The translations under genes and the position numbers were made by a program. A DNA stretch of 41,163 bases from Arthrobacter sp. Lineage in GTDB: Bacteria; Actinomycetota; Actinomycetes; Actinomycetales; Micrococcaceae. The stretch's first letter is position 1. Every line of letters begins with the position of its first letter. Below, in pieces: positions 40,885 to 41,163 of this stretch. The DNA lies in contig NZ_JAPSHV010000011.1 in NCBI RefSeq assembly GCF_031179385.1, forward strand, positions 1 to 41,163, given 5' to 3'. Below the pieces are notes generated by a model, which did no database searches, was not told the origin of the DNA, and saw nothing but the letters and a program-made list of their open reading frames with translations.

Positions 40885-41163
40885 ATGCGATCAACTCTTG
40901 TTTCATCCTGCGTGCTCGGAGCAGCGTTGCTCCTTACCGGCTGCAGCGGTGGTGGCGAAGAACCCGAGGTGGGGCCGGCCAGCGCCACCGCCCCGGTGAA
41001 TGCCGGTGTGAGCGCCGAGCCGTCAGCGGAAAGCACCGCCTCGGCCACTGCGCCGGCTTCTTCCGCTCCGGCTTCTGATCCAGCAGTGGCGCAGGTCAGT
41101 AAAGCGGAACTTGAGGCACGCATAACGGCCCTGACCGATTCACTCGGTAATCCGCTGCAGCTT
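40885..41163 (+). CDS. lipoprotein, partial (cut by window end)
   Basis: The first 93 codons of a lipoprotein gene. Signal peptide with lipobox LTGC, lipidated cysteine at residue 20, followed by a linker of ~55 residues rich in Ala, Ser, Pro and Glu, then the beginning of a folded part (AQVSKAELEARITALTDSLG). The 3' end lies outside the window, so no function can be given. TACTAT at 40832-40837 may be part of its promoter, and a G-rich stretch (TGGGGGCCC) ~8 nt before the ATG could serve as ribosome binding site. It is divergent from the lipase-maturation-factor-like gene. Confidence 0.75.
   Translation, partial: MRSTLVSSCVLGAALLLTGCSGGGEEPEVGPASATAPVNAGVSAEPSAESTASATAPASSAPASDPAVAQVSKAELEARITALTDSLGNPLQL

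Noticed and set aside
1-41163. CRISPR arrays, insertion sequences, integrases, phage genes, rRNA or tRNA genes
   Set aside because: I looked for repeat-spacer patterns, transposase or integrase motifs and RNA gene signatures on both strands and found none; the only short tandem repeat is the hexamer at 7472-7495.

Overview
The window is a 41 kb piece of high-GC chromosome from an actinomycete. It most resembles Micrococcaceae (Arthrobacter and relatives), a placement inferred from gene content and protein style, not from a marker gene. Supporting signs are frequent GTG starts, a DinB2-type polymerase, an Rv2629-type protein, an Rv0909-type small protein, a DUF6297 membrane protein, and many leaderless promoters with a TAnnnT box 6-7 nt before the start codon. 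I see no tRNA, rRNA, CRISPR array, insertion sequence, integrase or phage gene. Base composition looks even throughout, so this reads as core chromosome with some accessory surface-protein genes.

Layout. 23-1747 (minus): a phosphoribosyltransferase followed by a LACTB2-like metallo-hydrolase. 1830-5010 (plus): three overlapping genes for an acidic small protein, an Rv2629/Vms1-like release-factor-fold protein and a pyruvate-oxidase-like ThDP enzyme, closed by a nested palindrome. 5120-8691: PAP2 phosphatase, PdxH-like oxidase, aldo/keto reductase with a hexamer repeat beside its ribosome binding site, and a DinB2-like polymerase. 8790-13188: PutP proline symporter, hot-dog thioesterase, a 52-residue membrane protein and a long acyl-CoA dehydrogenase. 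13402-17918: two tandem paralogous secreted proteins (N-terminal Cys-containing domain, Ig-like region, five-repeat FG-GAP propeller), each with the same conserved leader of about 150 nt and a hairpin terminator.

18023-24143: 4-alpha-glucanotransferase, an oxalate/formate-type MFS transporter with a 36-residue companion, a ZIP-like transporter and a long-form GapDH. 24475-28770: histidine kinase, response regulator, ABC ATPase and ABC permease, a NatRK/NatAB-like sensing and efflux operon. 28940-31550: Rv0909-like small protein, AlkD-like protein, ribonuclease Z, acidic small protein and a VOC protein. 31574-35358: Bcr/CflA exporter, ABC ATPase with DUF6297 partner, and a small membrane protein. 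35422-39188: a heterodimeric ABC exporter with one degenerate ATP site. 39343-41163: a lipase-maturation-factor-like membrane protein and the start of a lipoprotein gene cut by the window edge.

The most unusual items are the tandem FG-GAP pair with its duplicated leader, the DinB2-like polymerase with isoleucine at the steric-gate position, the ThDP enzyme/Rv2629-type operon, and the repeated use of leaderless starts. All functional statements come from reading translations and motifs; no database search was possible.
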